Source: Bacteroidota bacterium
GTDB taxonomy: Bacteria > Bacteroidota > Bacteroidia > Bacteroidales > Dysgonomonadaceae
Length of the DNA stretch: 64,000 nucleotides
Assembly: GCA_023622765.1 (NCBI GenBank)
Contig: JAMNYO010000056.1
Location: 62,001 to 126,000 of the forward strand
Direction: 5' to 3'
The notes under the pieces: model-generated
Seen by the model: only the letters and a program-made list of their open reading frames with translations
Database searches by the model: none
What the model was told of the DNA's origin: nothing
In this document: positions 55,595-63,908 of the stretch, one piece after another
How the letters are laid out: each line of letters opens with the position of its first letter
Position numbering within the stretch: position 1 is the first letter of the stretch
Made by a program: the position numbers and the translations under genes

Positions 55595-57382
55595 TTAATC
55601 CAGCTTTAGCACCGCGAGGAACGCCTTTTGCGGCACCTCCACGTTGCCCACCTGTTTCATCCGCTTCTTACCCTCTTTCTGCTTCTCCAGCAGCTTGCGT
55701 TTCCGCGATATATCACCCCCGTAACATTTGGCCGTCACGTCCTTACGAAGTGCTTTCACCGTCTCCCTGGCGATGATCTTGGCCCCTATAGCCGCCTGTA
55801 TAGCAATATCGAATTGTTGGCGAGGAATTAACTCTTTCAGCTTCTCACACATGCGCCGCCCGAAGCTCTGCGCGTTGTCGGCATGCGTCAGCGTGGAGAG
55901 CGCATCCACCGGTTCCCCGTTCAGCAAGATATCCAGCTTCACCAGCCTGGAAGGGCGGTAGTCGTGCATGTGGTAATCAAACGAAGCGTAACCCCTCGAT
56001 ACGCTCTTCAGCTTATCATAAAAGTCGATCACGATCTCCCCGAGCGGCATATCGAAGGTGATCTCAATCCGGTCGCCCGAGATGTAATCCTGCCGGATCA
56101 ACTCCCCTCTTTTGCCCAGGCAAAGCGTCATGATGGGACCAATATAGGCAGTACGGGTAATGATCGACGCCCGGATATACGGCTCCTCGATGCGTTCGAT
56201 CAACGTGATGTCGGGCAACCCTCCCGGGTTATCCACCACCTTCATCTTTCCTTTCTTATCGAACACATGGTATGACACGTTGGGTACCGTGGTGATCACG
56301 TCCATATCAAATTCCCTCTCTAGTCGCTCCTGCACGATCTCCATATGGAGCAGGCCCAGGAAGCCGCATCTAAAGCCAAAGCCGAGCGCTATCGACGATT
56401 CCGGCTGGAACGTGAGGGAAGCATCGTTCAGTTGCAGTTTCTCCAGTGATGCCCGCAGGTTCTCGAAGTCCTCGCTCTCGATCGGGTAGACCCCCGCGAA
56501 GACCATCGGTTTTACCTCCTCGAACCCCGCGATAGCCTCTTTGGCGGGACGTTTCACGTGGGTGATGGTATCACCCACCTTCACCTCTTTCGAGGTCTTG
56601 ATGCCGGAGATGATATATCCCACGTCGCCGCAGGTGACCTCCTCTCTCGGTACCATATCGAGTTTGAGTATGCCCACCTCATCAGCGTTATACTCCTTGC
56701 CCGTGTTGATGAACTTCACCAGGTCTCCTTTCCGAATCGACCCGTTCTCGATCTTGAAGTACGCGATAATCCCCCGGAACGAGTTAAAGACCGAGTCGAA
56801 GATCAGTGCCTGTAACGGTGCATCGGGGTCCCCTTTCGGGGCGGGTATACGCTCGATGATCGCCTGCAGAATATTCTCTATTCCATAACCGGTCTTACCA
56901 CTGGCGCGGATAATCTCTTTCCTTTCAACGCCCAACAGCTCGATGATCTGGTCCTCCACCTCCTCCGGCATGGCACTATCCAGGTCGACCTTGTTCAGCA
57001 CCGGGATAATCTCCAAGTCGTTCTCGATAGCCATGTAGAGGTTAGAGATGGTCTGGGCCTGAATACCTTGCGCCGCGTCAACCACCAGCAGCGCACCTTC
57101 GCACGCCGCGATGGAACGGGACACCTCGTATGAGAAGTCCACGTGTCCCGGTGTATCGATCAGGTTAAGCGTGTATGTTTCTCCATCCAGTTCATATTCC
57201 ATCTGCACGGCGTGGCTCTTGATGGTGATGCCCCGTTCTCGTTCCAAGTCCATGCTGTCGAGTACCTGCGACTGCAGGTCATCCCCTTCGACGGTCTCGG
57301 TGAATTCCAACAGGCGGTCCGCCAGCGTGCTCTTACCGTGATCGATATGCGCTATAATGCAAAAATTACGTATTTTCTTCAT
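55595..57382 (-). CDS. lepA: Elongation factor 4 (LepA)
   Basis: 595 residues, normal length. GTPase motifs: G1 [14 protein letters not shown], switch I with RERGITIK, G3 DTPGHVDF, G4 NKVDL. LepA-specific features are [16 protein letters not shown] and the C-terminal [13 protein letters not shown]. The factor back-translocates stalled ribosomes. Downstream of asnS on the minus strand. Confidence 0.98.
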   Translation of the reverse strand: MKKIRNFCIIAHIDHGKSTLADRLLEFTETVEGDDLQSQVLDSMDLERERGITIKSHAVQMEYELDGETYTLNLIDTPGHVDFSYEVSRSIAACEGALLVVDAAQGIQAQTISNLYMAIENDLEIIPVLNKVDLDSAMPEEVEDQIIELLGVERKEIIRASGKTGYGIENILQAIIERIPAPKGDPDAPLQALIFDSVFNSFRGIIAYFKIENGSIRKGDLVKFINTGKEYNADEVGILKLDMVPREEVTCGDVGYIISGIKTSKEVKVGDTITHVKRPAKEAIAGFEEVKPMVFAGVYPIESEDFENLRASLEKLQLNDASLTFQPESSIALGFGFRCGFLGLLHMEIVQERLEREFDMDVITTVPNVSYHVFDKKGKMKVVDNPGGLPDITLIERIEEPYIRASIITRTAYIGPIMTLCLGKRGELIRQDYISGDRIEITFDMPLGEIVIDFYDKLKSVSRGYASFDYHMHDYRPSRLVKLDILLNGEPVDALSTLTHADNAQSFGRRMCEKLKELIPRQQFDIAIQAAIGAKIIARETVKALRKDVTAKCYGGDISRKRKLLEKQKEGKKRMKQVGNVEVPQKAFLAVLKLD

Positions 57383-57474
57383 TCAACTTCTCTACTCGTT
57401 TATAACACCCTATTACAGGGCATAAGCGGGTTTACTATAAAAATCCCTGTTACCTGTTTCCAGCGGGCTCCCTT

Positions 57475-58872
57475 TTAAAACTCCGCGTTGCCGGGTGTGC
57501 GTGGGAACGGGATCACGTCCCGTATGTTGGCCATGCCGGTGATAAACAGCATCAGCCGTTCAAAGCCCAGTCCGAAGCCCGAGTGTGGTGCGGTACCGAA
57601 CTTGCGCGTCTCGATGTACCACCAGATAGGCTTGGTATCCATGCCAATCTTATTCACCCAGTTCATCAGCTTATCGTGATCGGACTCCCGTTCTGAGCCG
57701 CCGATGATCTCCCCTATTTTCGGAAAGAGCACATCCATTGCCCGCACCGTTTTCCCGTCGTCGTTCTGTTTCATGTAAAACGACTTGATCTCTTTGGGGT
57801 AATCGCTCAGTATCACCGGGCGCTTGAAGTGTTTCTCCACCAGGTACCGCTCATGTTCCGATTGCAGGTCGGCTCCCCAGTAAACAGGAAACTCGAATTG
57901 CTGCCCCGACTCCTCCAGGATTTTCACCCCTTCGGTATAGCTCAGCCTCACGAAGTCGTTATCGAGGACGAAATGCAGCCGCTCTACCAGCTCCTTGTCG
58001 TACATCTTTGCCAGGAACTCGATATCGTCTTTACAATACTCCAACGCGTAGCCAATCAGGTACTTCAGGAAGTCCTCCGCCAGATCCATGTTGTCGTTGT
58101 TATCGTTAAACGCCACTTCCGGCTCGATCATCCAGAACTCCGCCAGGTGGCGCGGTGTATTCGAGTTCTCCGCCCGGAAGGTGGGCCCGAAAGTATAAAT
58201 GGCTCCCAGCGCCATAGCCCCCATCTCCCCTTCCAGTTGACCCGAAACAGTCAGGTTGGTTTGCCGTCCGAAGAAGTCCTCTTTGAAATCGACCTTGCCG
58301 TTCTCATCCCTTGGCGGGTTGTTCACATCGAGGGTCGTTACCTCGAACATTGAACCGGCCCCTTCGGCATCCGATGCCGTGATGATGGGCGTGTGAAAGT
58401 AGAAGAAGCCCCTGTCGTTAAAGTACTTGTGGATCGTGTACGACATGTGGTGTCTAATCCTGAAGATGGCACCGAACGTGTTGCTCCGGGGGCGCAGATG
58501 TGCAATCTCGCGCAGGAATTCCAGCGAGTGCCCCTTCTTTTGTAGCGGGTAGGTGGTTGGATCGGCCTCCCCGTAGATCTCAATCTCAGTGGCCTGAATC
58601 TCTACCGACTGTCCCTGCCCCATCGATTCCACCAGTTTCCCATTCACGTTGATGCATGCACCGGTCGTGATGGGCTTAAGGAACTCTTCACCAAATTTGG
58701 CTACATCGATAACGATCTGCATGTTATGGATCGTTGAGCCATCGTTTAGCGCCACGAATCCCACGTTCTTGTTGCCTCTGCGGGTGCGTACCCACCCTTT
58801 CACATTCACCTCTTCACCAAAACTCTTGAGCTGTAAAGCCTCTACTATTTTCGTTCTTTTAATCTGTTTCAT
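57475..58872 (-). CDS. asnS: Asparagine--tRNA ligase
   Basis: 465 residues from ATG 58872 ([14 protein letters not shown]). N-terminal OB-fold with [22 protein letters not shown], then class II catalytic blocks: [28 protein letters not shown] (motif 2, core [15 protein letters not shown]) and [16 protein letters not shown] (motif 3). It charges tRNA-Asn. The neighbours rluB and purB upstream match the conserved Bacteroidales order purB-rluB-asnS. Confidence 0.97.
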   Translation of the reverse strand: MKQIKRTKIVEALQLKSFGEEVNVKGWVRTRRGNKNVGFVALNDGSTIHNMQIVIDVAKFGEEFLKPITTGACINVNGKLVESMGQGQSVEIQATEIEIYGEADPTTYPLQKKGHSLEFLREIAHLRPRSNTFGAIFRIRHHMSYTIHKYFNDRGFFYFHTPIITASDAEGAGSMFEVTTLDVNNPPRDENGKVDFKEDFFGRQTNLTVSGQLEGEMGAMALGAIYTFGPTFRAENSNTPRHLAEFWMIEPEVAFNDNNDNMDLAEDFLKYLIGYALEYCKDDIEFLAKMYDKELVERLHFVLDNDFVRLSYTEGVKILEESGQQFEFPVYWGADLQSEHERYLVEKHFKRPVILSDYPKEIKSFYMKQNDDGKTVRAMDVLFPKIGEIIGGSERESDHDKLMNWVNKIGMDTKPIWWYIETRKFGTAPHSGFGLGFERLMLFITGMANIRDVIPFPRTPGNAEF

Positions 58873-59015
58873 AATCCTATGGCACACTCCTTTGCGGGAG
58901 GTTGCTACACCACTTGTTTATATTGTTTCTGTTTCAGGGCAGCGGTATTACCCGATAGGGTGAACCCATTGCTACCCCTATTATTGTTTGTCTCTTGTTG
59001 GATGCTGCTCACTTG

Positions 59016-60409
59016 TTAGTCGAACGCCCCCATTCTCAGCATGTTCACCTCTTGCTCTGTCAGGTAGCGCCATTTTCCGCGCGACAACTTTTTCTTGGTC
59101 AGCCCCGCGAAGTATACCCTGTCCAGTTTCAGCACCCTGTACCCCAGCTTCTCAAAGATGCGCCGCACAATGCGGTTCCTTCCCGAGTGGAGCTCGATGC
59201 CCACCTGCGTGAGGTCCTCCTCCGTGACGTAGCTGATCGCGTCCGCGTGGATCTCCCCATCTTCCAGTTCAATACCGTCCGCGATCATCTGCATATGCTC
59301 CATCGTTACCGGCTTATCGAGCCACACCTGGTATATTTTTCTTTTCTCGTACTTGGGGTGCGTTAGCTTCGATGCCAGATCGCCATCGTTGGTGAGCAGC
59401 AACACCCCGGTTGTCGCCCTGTCCAATCTCCCCACCGGGTATATCCGCTCCGTAGCCGCACTTTTTACCAGTTCCATCACCGTCTTCCGGTTTTCCGGGT
59501 CATCGGTAGTTGTCACGAACCCTTTAGGCTTGTTCAGCAAGACGTACACCTTGCTCTCCAGTTGAACCGGCTGGTTATGGAACAACACCTCATCGACCCG
59601 GGTAATCTTGGTACCCAGTTCGGTAATGACCTCCCCGTTCACCTTCACCACGCCCGCTTGGATAAACTCATCGGCCTCCCGGCGCGAGCAGATGCCCGCG
59701 TTGGCCAAGTACTTGTTGAGCCGGATGGGTGCGTTGGGATCGGCATTCTCTTTGTACTTGATCTGTTTGAACGGTTTTTTCTTCTTCAACTTCTTCCCGG
59801 GGCCTCCCTGTTGCGGTCTGCTGCCCGGGTACTGAGGTTGATTACCCCCCCAGCTTCGGTTATACCCTCCACCTTGGCTTCTTTGGCCGGCCTGGGTACG
59901 TTCCCCCACCCTTGGGCGACGTTTCCGCGTGGCAACGTCCCCCTCTGTTGGTTGCCGTACGCCCCTCTTTGCTGATTGCCGTAAGTCCCTCTCTGCTGGT
60001 TGCCGTACGGTCTTCTTTCTTGGTTGCCGTACGTGCCTCGTTCGTTTCCACCGTAGCTACCCCGATCTTGCTGGTTGCCATATCCACCCCTATCCGGGTA
60101 ATTGTAGCGTCCCCGGTCCTGGTTGCTGTAGCTCCTTCTCTCTTGGCTGCTATAGCGTCCCCGATCTTGATTGCCGTAGGAACCCCGCTCATTTTCGTTG
60201 TAGTTTCTTCTTTCCTGATTTCCATAGTATCCCCTCTCCTGATAGTTCCTTTGATTAGGGTTACTTTGGCGATAAGGCCTTTCAGGCTGATAACCATCTT
60301 GTTGTATTCTTCGATCACTGTCATAATTTTTGTTCGAAGAAGCGTGTCTCTCATTGTTCGCGCCGTTAAAACTCTTTTTGGGTCGCGACTCGTCGTTGTT
60401 TGTTGTCAT
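59016..60409 (-). pseudogene. rluB: rluB/rsuA-type pseudouridine synthase, read in two frames
   Basis: The start at 60409 opens a Gly/Gln/Asn/Arg-rich extension of about 165 residues (repeats of YGNQQRG). The conserved enzyme (S4 domain IRLNKYLANAGICSRREADEF, catalytic Asp in VGRLDRATTGVLLLTNDGD) is in another frame from a GTG at 59909. Restoring one G in the 5-G run (plus-strand C run 59903-59907) gives one continuous protein of about 464 residues with natural composition across the join (AQGWG-ERTQAGQRSQGGG). A 7-G run at 59845-59851 is another possible slip site. Relatives in Bacteroides also have a low-complexity N-terminus. Either a real frameshift, slippage-based switching, or a sequencing error. 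Confidence 0.8.
59936..60226 (-). repeat. Degenerate 21-24 bp tandem coding repeats (YGNQxRG units)
   Basis: About a dozen units of seven or eight codons encode YGNQ(Q/E/D)RG-like repeats in the rluB extension. The last three copies (about 59936-60010) are the most alike. The protein would be RGG-like, basic and disordered, suggesting RNA binding. Confidence 0.8.
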
Positions 60410-60486
60410 TGTTCAATTAACTTTTTATTTACACTTAAAACCTCACGGTTTTTTTATCATCACTTAAGTTTTGATTTACAAATAGC

Positions 60487-61830
60487 CTATATTCCCGTGT
60501 AATTGTGGGGTGTGATTCTTTTCAATTCCTTTTTTACCTGTTCGTTTACTTCTAAGGCATCGATGAACTTTTCAATGCTTTCTTTCGTAATTCGTTCATT
60601 CGTACGCGTTAATGTTTTGAGCGCCTCATAGGGCTGCGGGTAGCCTTCTCGGCGCAAGACAGTTTGTATTCCCTCTGCCACGACCGCCCAGTTGTTCTCC
60701 AGGTCCCGATCTATTGCCTCTCGATTCATTAACAATTTATCAAGCCCTTTTGTTGTGCTCTTGATCGCGATAAGTCCATGAGCCATCGGCATCCCAATGT
60801 TGCGGATCACCGTTGAGTCGGTCAGGTCACGCTGTAGTCGCGAGATGGGCAGTTTGGTCGAAAGGTGCTCCAGCATTGCATTAGCGATCCCCAGGTTTCC
60901 CTCCGCGTTCTCGAAGTCGATCGGGTTCACCTTATGCGGCATCGCCGATGAGCCCACCTCACCCTCTTTAATCTTTTGCTTAAAGTAGTCCATGGATATA
61001 TATTGCCACATATCTCGGGTAAGGTCTATCAGTACCGTGTTCACACGTTTCATCGCGTCGAATGAAGCCGCGAGCGTGTCATAATTTGAAATCTGCGTCG
61101 TGTACTGCTCCCTTTCGAGATTCAGCTTCTCTTTCAGGAACCGGTTCCCGAACGCTGGCCAGTCGATGTTCGGGTAAGCCACCTTATGGGCGTTAAAGTT
61201 GCCGGTAGCCCCTCCGAACTTCCCTTTTGCGGGGATATATTTCAGCACCTCCAGTTGGTTTTCCAGCCGGTAGGCGAACACCTTTACCTCTTTCCCGAGG
61301 CGTGTAGGCGATGCCGGTTGACCATGAGTGCGTGCCAACATGGGAACGGCCTCCCATTCGTTGGCTAGTTTGTTCAGCTTGTTTAGCACCTCCTCCAGCG
61401 CCGGGATGTAGCACTGCTCCAGCGCATCCCGCCACATCATCGGCGTGGCCGTGTTGTTGATATCTTGCGAGGTGAGCCCAAAATGGATAAACTCCTTGTA
61501 CGGTTCCAGTCCCAGTTCATCGAACCTCTCTTTGAGGAAATACTCCACCGCCTTCACGTCATGGTTCGTTACCTGTTCAATCTTCTTCACCCGCTCCGCA
61601 TCATTCATGCTAAAATCGAGGTACAGGCTTCTAAGCCGCCCATACACCTCCTTGTTCACCCCTTCCAGCGATGGTATCCCCGCCTCCCGGAGGGCAATAA
61701 AATACTCCACCTCTACCTGAACCCGGTACTTGATTAGCGCGTACTCAGAAAAGTAAGGGTGTAAATCGACCGTTTTGTCCCTATACCGCCCATCAACGGG
61801 CGAAATGGCTGTCAGTTGATTCAACATCAT
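60487..61830 (-). CDS. purB: Adenylosuccinate lyase
   Basis: 447 residues. The superfamily signature GSSAMPHKVNPIDFENAEG is plain near 285-303, with RTHGQPASPTRLGKE (catalytic His region) and FGLTSQDINNTA earlier. It acts twice in purine synthesis, at SAICAR and adenylosuccinate. The gene is intact, unlike purM in this window. Its promoter (TATTTTTG, 62019-62012 on the minus strand) gives a leader of about 170 bases. Confidence 0.97.
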   Translation of the reverse strand: MMLNQLTAISPVDGRYRDKTVDLHPYFSEYALIKYRVQVEVEYFIALREAGIPSLEGVNKEVYGRLRSLYLDFSMNDAERVKKIEQVTNHDVKAVEYFLKERFDELGLEPYKEFIHFGLTSQDINNTATPMMWRDALEQCYIPALEEVLNKLNKLANEWEAVPMLARTHGQPASPTRLGKEVKVFAYRLENQLEVLKYIPAKGKFGGATGNFNAHKVAYPNIDWPAFGNRFLKEKLNLEREQYTTQISNYDTLAASFDAMKRVNTVLIDLTRDMWQYISMDYFKQKIKEGEVGSSAMPHKVNPIDFENAEGNLGIANAMLEHLSTKLPISRLQRDLTDSTVIRNIGMPMAHGLIAIKSTTKGLDKLLMNREAIDRDLENNWAVVAEGIQTVLRREGYPQPYEALKTLTRTNERITKESIEKFIDALEVNEQVKKELKRITPHNYTGI

Positions 61831-62069
61831 GATAGTAATTGTATCCCCACCCGCTTATTCGATCTCTTGCCGTGATTGGTCAACCGGTGGCATTTCTTGA
61901 TGATCATATCCGCATCCGGTAATTCGATTTTTCCATACGTTGATCGTTGTTTCAATCGATCTTATGTTAAGCGAAGCAAGTCCTCCCGCGGCTGTTACTT
62001 TTTTCAAGCTACAAAAATAGCGATAATAAAAGAGTCTTGAAAATTTCTAGGAAAATATTTACCGAAAAT
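61831..62069. other. Intergenic leader of purB, probably structured
   Basis: Holds the purB promoter (minus-strand TATTTTTG at 62019-62012) and a 5' untranslated leader of about 170 bases with an ACCGG/CCGGT pairing around 61894-61918. No known riboswitch core is recognised; the short frames inside are not convincing genes. Confidence 0.45.
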
Positions 62070-62100
62070 TTTGGAGTAAATTAAAAAGAGCTTATCTTTG
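62070..62100 (+). promoter_or_regulatory. tRNA-Val promoter
   Basis: TTTG at 62070-62073, 19 bases, TATCTTTG at 62093-62100, a near-perfect Bacteroidetes promoter. It lies about 80 bases before the tRNA, so the transcript starts with a leader containing GGGAAAGTGTTCCC-type and GTAGG/CCTAC hairpins. Confidence 0.75.
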
Positions 62101-62179
62101 CACCGCAATTTCTGAAGGCATTCTAGGGAAAGTGTTCCCAAAGTAGGTCACCCTACCGAAAAGCCAACTCGAATTTCCC

Positions 62180-62254
62180 GGGCGTTTAGCTCAGCTGGTT
62201 CAGAGCATCTGCCTTACAAGCAGAGGGTCGGCGGTTCGAATCCGTCAACGCCCA
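62180..62254 (+). tRNA. tRNA-Val (TAC anticodon)
   Basis: Acceptor GGGCGTT pairs with AACGCCC; D-arm GCTC...GAGC; anticodon stem TCTGC/GCAGA with loop CTTACAA, giving anticodon TAC (Val); T-arm GGCGG-TTCGAAT-CCGTC. Discriminator A. CCA is not encoded. The region to the right is accessory DNA. Confidence 0.97.
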
Positions 62255-62313
62255 CAGTGAAAGGTTGCAGTGTAATGCGAGAAATAATAATATCGCAATG
62301 AGTGGCAAGAGCA

Positions 62314-62469
62314 CTATAGTATTGTAGTAGCGATGGATGTAGGAGAAGTAAACACCTCTATTTTTCGATTATCTGCCAAAGTCATGATTTTTGCACACGG
62401 TGGATAGAAGTTTTCTCTTTCGCCAAGGAAATCAAGCAAAAAATTGGTGTCTAAAAACACTTTTTGCAT
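62314..62469 (-). pseudogene. Truncated PIN-domain (VapC-like) toxin
   Basis: 51 residues from ATG 62469: KVFLDTNFLLDFLGERE with the first PIN acidic residue (DTN), CAKIMTLADNRKIEVFTSP and STIATTIL, then a TAG. A full PIN toxin has about 130 residues; the rest, with the later acidic residues, is missing. The frame ends 60 bases from the tRNA-Val 3' end. It overlaps the end of the decayed antitoxin frame, as in intact vapBC operons. Confidence 0.75.
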
Positions 62470-62731
62470 AGCTTAACGATGTTTTCGTCCAAATAATCGA
62501 TGTAGTCAGAGCGCAACTCTTGCCAATCACGGGTGTCATTTAGGGCTTTTCCATCAGCGATGCTACTGATGAAAGGAGAGATTTTTATATCCGCGGACGG
62601 TTCATCTCGTGTTATTAAATCAAGCTGATTTTCAACGACTTTAGATAAACTTACCCCTTCCTTTTGGAGGCATATTTTTTAGCACGTTCAATTACGTTTG
62701 CATTAAGCTTTAATGTTAGTTTGGCATCCAT
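62451..62731 (-). pseudogene. Frameshifted antitoxin (VapB-like, DUF6364 type)
   Basis: ATG 62731 opens MDAKLTLKLNANVIERAKKYA then KRKG and a stop at 62651. One added G in the GGGG run near 62655 continues the family reading (VSLSKVVENQLDL, ISPFISSIAD, DYIDYLDENIVKLC) to 62451. The two parts together match the size of such antitoxins, whose N-terminal strand binds DNA and C-terminus binds the PIN toxin. The pair is therefore dead or miscalled at the G run. Confidence 0.75.
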
Positions 62732-62798
62732 ATTTGTAACAATTCAATTGTTGTACGTGTAAATATAGTAAAATTGCACGGACATAAAGACAAAATAG

Positions 62799-63017
62799 AT
62801 GAAACAAGATGATATTTTAGTCAAGAACGGTGTTTTGTATATTTATGATGATTATGAAGAAGCCGTTTTCAAGTTCACGGGAATGGGTAAAGGAAATTAC
62901 TGTGAGATAAAATTCAGGGGTGAAAAACCGTATAAAGCGGAATGTACGACCGATATAGCAACACAAGCGTATTTAGGAGGGGAGATTATCACGAAAGAGG
63001 AATACGAACGATACTGA
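62799..63017 (+). CDS. Small hypothetical protein
   Basis: 72 residues, MKQDDILVKNGVLYIYDDYEE and KFTGMGKGNYCEIKFRGEKPYKA (in part). Mixed alpha/beta, acidic, no signal peptide. No family recognised. Near-normal codon use but AT-rich setting; accessory gene beside a dead toxin-antitoxin pair. Its end overlaps the next convergent frame by about 45 bases. Confidence 0.5.
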   Translation: MKQDDILVKNGVLYIYDDYEEAVFKFTGMGKGNYCEIKFRGEKPYKAECTTDIATQAYLGGEIITKEEYERY

Positions 63018-63173
63018 AACATCGCAACGGACAAGGCTGACAGAACTACCTTCACCGAATAAACCGAAAGTCAAACCGTAGTCCTTATCCGGATCTATCA
63101 CTGCTTCAAAGCGTTTACCTTCACTAGTTTCAACTATTACATATATTTTTTTCTGAATTTCAGAATATTTCAT
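62973..63173 (-). CDS. Small hypothetical protein
   Basis: 66 residues from ATG 63173 (MKYSEIQKKIYVIVETSEGK). The first half looks like a compact beta-rich domain (YVIVETSEGKRFEAVIDPDKDYGLTFGLFGEG); the tail VSFVFLFRDNLPS is hydrophobic. A TACCTTTG -7 box on the same strand (63206-63199) gives a short leader, which supports it being expressed. Function unknown. Overlaps the convergent gene tail. Confidence 0.45.
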   Translation of the reverse strand: MKYSEIQKKIYVIVETSEGKRFEAVIDPDKDYGLTFGLFGEGSSVSLVRCDVSVSFVFLFRDNLPS

Positions 63174-63198
63174 CTCGTTCACCTTGATTAGCGTCTCA

Positions 63199-63206
63199 CA
63201 AAGGTA
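63199..63206 (-). promoter_or_regulatory. -7 promoter box for the small minus-strand gene
   Basis: TACCTTTG on the minus strand, 26 bases before the chosen ATG; no -33 TTTG at the normal distance. Confidence 0.45.
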
Positions 63207-63295
63207 GTAAAAGCAATACCATTAATAAAATAAAACAGGCAAACTTCCGCAAAAAATGTAGAAAAAATGCGATTTATAGAAGTTATTAAATGGGA

Positions 63296-63317
63296 CGCCC
63301 CGACAACTGCCGGGGCG
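63296..63317. repeat. GC-rich hairpin in AT-rich DNA
   Basis: Stem CGCCCCG / CGGGGCG with an 8-base loop. On the minus strand it follows a TATTTTTG box (63375-63368) by about 60 bases, so it might belong to a small transcript; no T-run follows on either strand. Confidence 0.6.
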
Positions 63318-63424
63318 AACATGTGGTACGACTGCGCCGAAGCGGAGACATCCCTAATTATTTGACACAAAAATACAACAACTTTTCAATAAAAAATAAG
63401 CCGGCATCTCTACCGACTGGAACG

Positions 63425-63458
63425 GCGGGCCGTACTTAATCATTACGGACACCCCCGC
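63425..63458. repeat. Nested GC-rich hairpin
   Basis: Outer stem GCGGG/CCCGC (63425-63429, 63454-63458) encloses CCGTA/TACGG (63430-63434, 63444-63448), separated on the right by ACAC-type bases. Another compact structure in AT-rich intergenic DNA. Confidence 0.5.
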
Positions 63459-63496
63459 ACGGCAAATATACAATATTTTCCGTCAATTATTTTTAT

Positions 63497-63528
63497 TTTG
63501 TAGAATTCTAAGCAAGTTTGTATTTTTG
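63497..63528 (+). promoter_or_regulatory. Strong promoter of the candidate small RNA
   Basis: TTTG at 63497-63500, exactly 20 bases, TATTTTTG at 63521-63528: the best promoter match in the window. No open reading frame begins in the following 100 bases. Confidence 0.85.
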
Positions 63529-63535
63529 TATTGGT

Positions 63536-63632
63536 CTTTGACCGCCAGAGAGCGGGAGTGCGAAGCCATACGCAAGCGATGGATGTTAAGCCGAGCTCTC
63601 ATAAAGCAATCACTGAAAGGTGGTTGCTTTTT
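63536..63632 (+). ncRNA. Candidate small RNA
   Basis: A transcript of about 95-100 bases is predicted from the promoter at 63497-63528 to the terminator at 63603-63632. The body folds: GAGAGC (63548-63553) pairs with GCTCTC (63595-63600), with GG/CC extending it past a bulge, and CCAT/ATGG forms an inner hairpin with a CAAG loop. The GC-rich body stands out from AT-rich flanks. No coding frame with a likely start. I do not recognise a known family (not SRP, 6S or tmRNA by the motifs I know). Confidence 0.7.
63603..63632 (+). terminator. Terminator of the small RNA
   Basis: AAAGCAATCAC (63603-63613) pairs with GTGGTTGCTTT (63620-63630), 11 bp with one G-U, loop TGAAAG, followed by TTTTT. Confidence 0.85.
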
Positions 63633-63908
63633 CATTAAAAGGGTCTTGATCTCCAACTACCAATTCTCTTAACGCACTGTCCGAGGCTTCAATGCTCGTG
63701 AGAATACAAGATTTGCTGAAATGATTACCAATCCTGCTTTTCTTTCATCTGAATTATTATTATTTTTGTCTATAATTTAAAGGTAAAAGATATGGGAACA
63801 ATATTCGACCATAACCAAACCTGTTGAAAAGTCGCTTAATATTCCATTTTTTAGCTACTCCCCCACTCCCACTCATTGTTAATAGCAAGTTCCGTTCAGG
63901 TCTATATC
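63633..63908. other. AT-rich intergenic region before the ASCH gene
   Basis: Contains TATTTTTG at 63761-63768, a possible promoter for the ASCH gene. The ATG at 63792 is in the same frame as ASCH but hits stops after 11 codons. No other feature supported. Confidence 0.4.

Noticed and set aside
59936..60226. Regular repeats that could suggest a CRISPR array
   Set aside because: Units are 21-24 bases, adjacent without unique spacers and keep a reading frame (YGNQxRG), so they are protein repeats.
59860..60354. A 164-residue frame in the rluB repeat region
   Set aside because: It is a third reading frame of the repeat DNA, with composition set by the repeats; the frame beginning at 60409 matches the low-complexity N-terminus expected for this protein.
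61894..61918. Purine riboswitch in the purB leader
   Set aside because: The three-helix purine aptamer core is not visible; only a simple pairing is seen.
63188..63370. A 60-codon minus-strand frame over the GC-rich hairpin
   Set aside because: Its start would be a TTG inside the promoter box and it crosses the hairpin; the composition does not look like protein.
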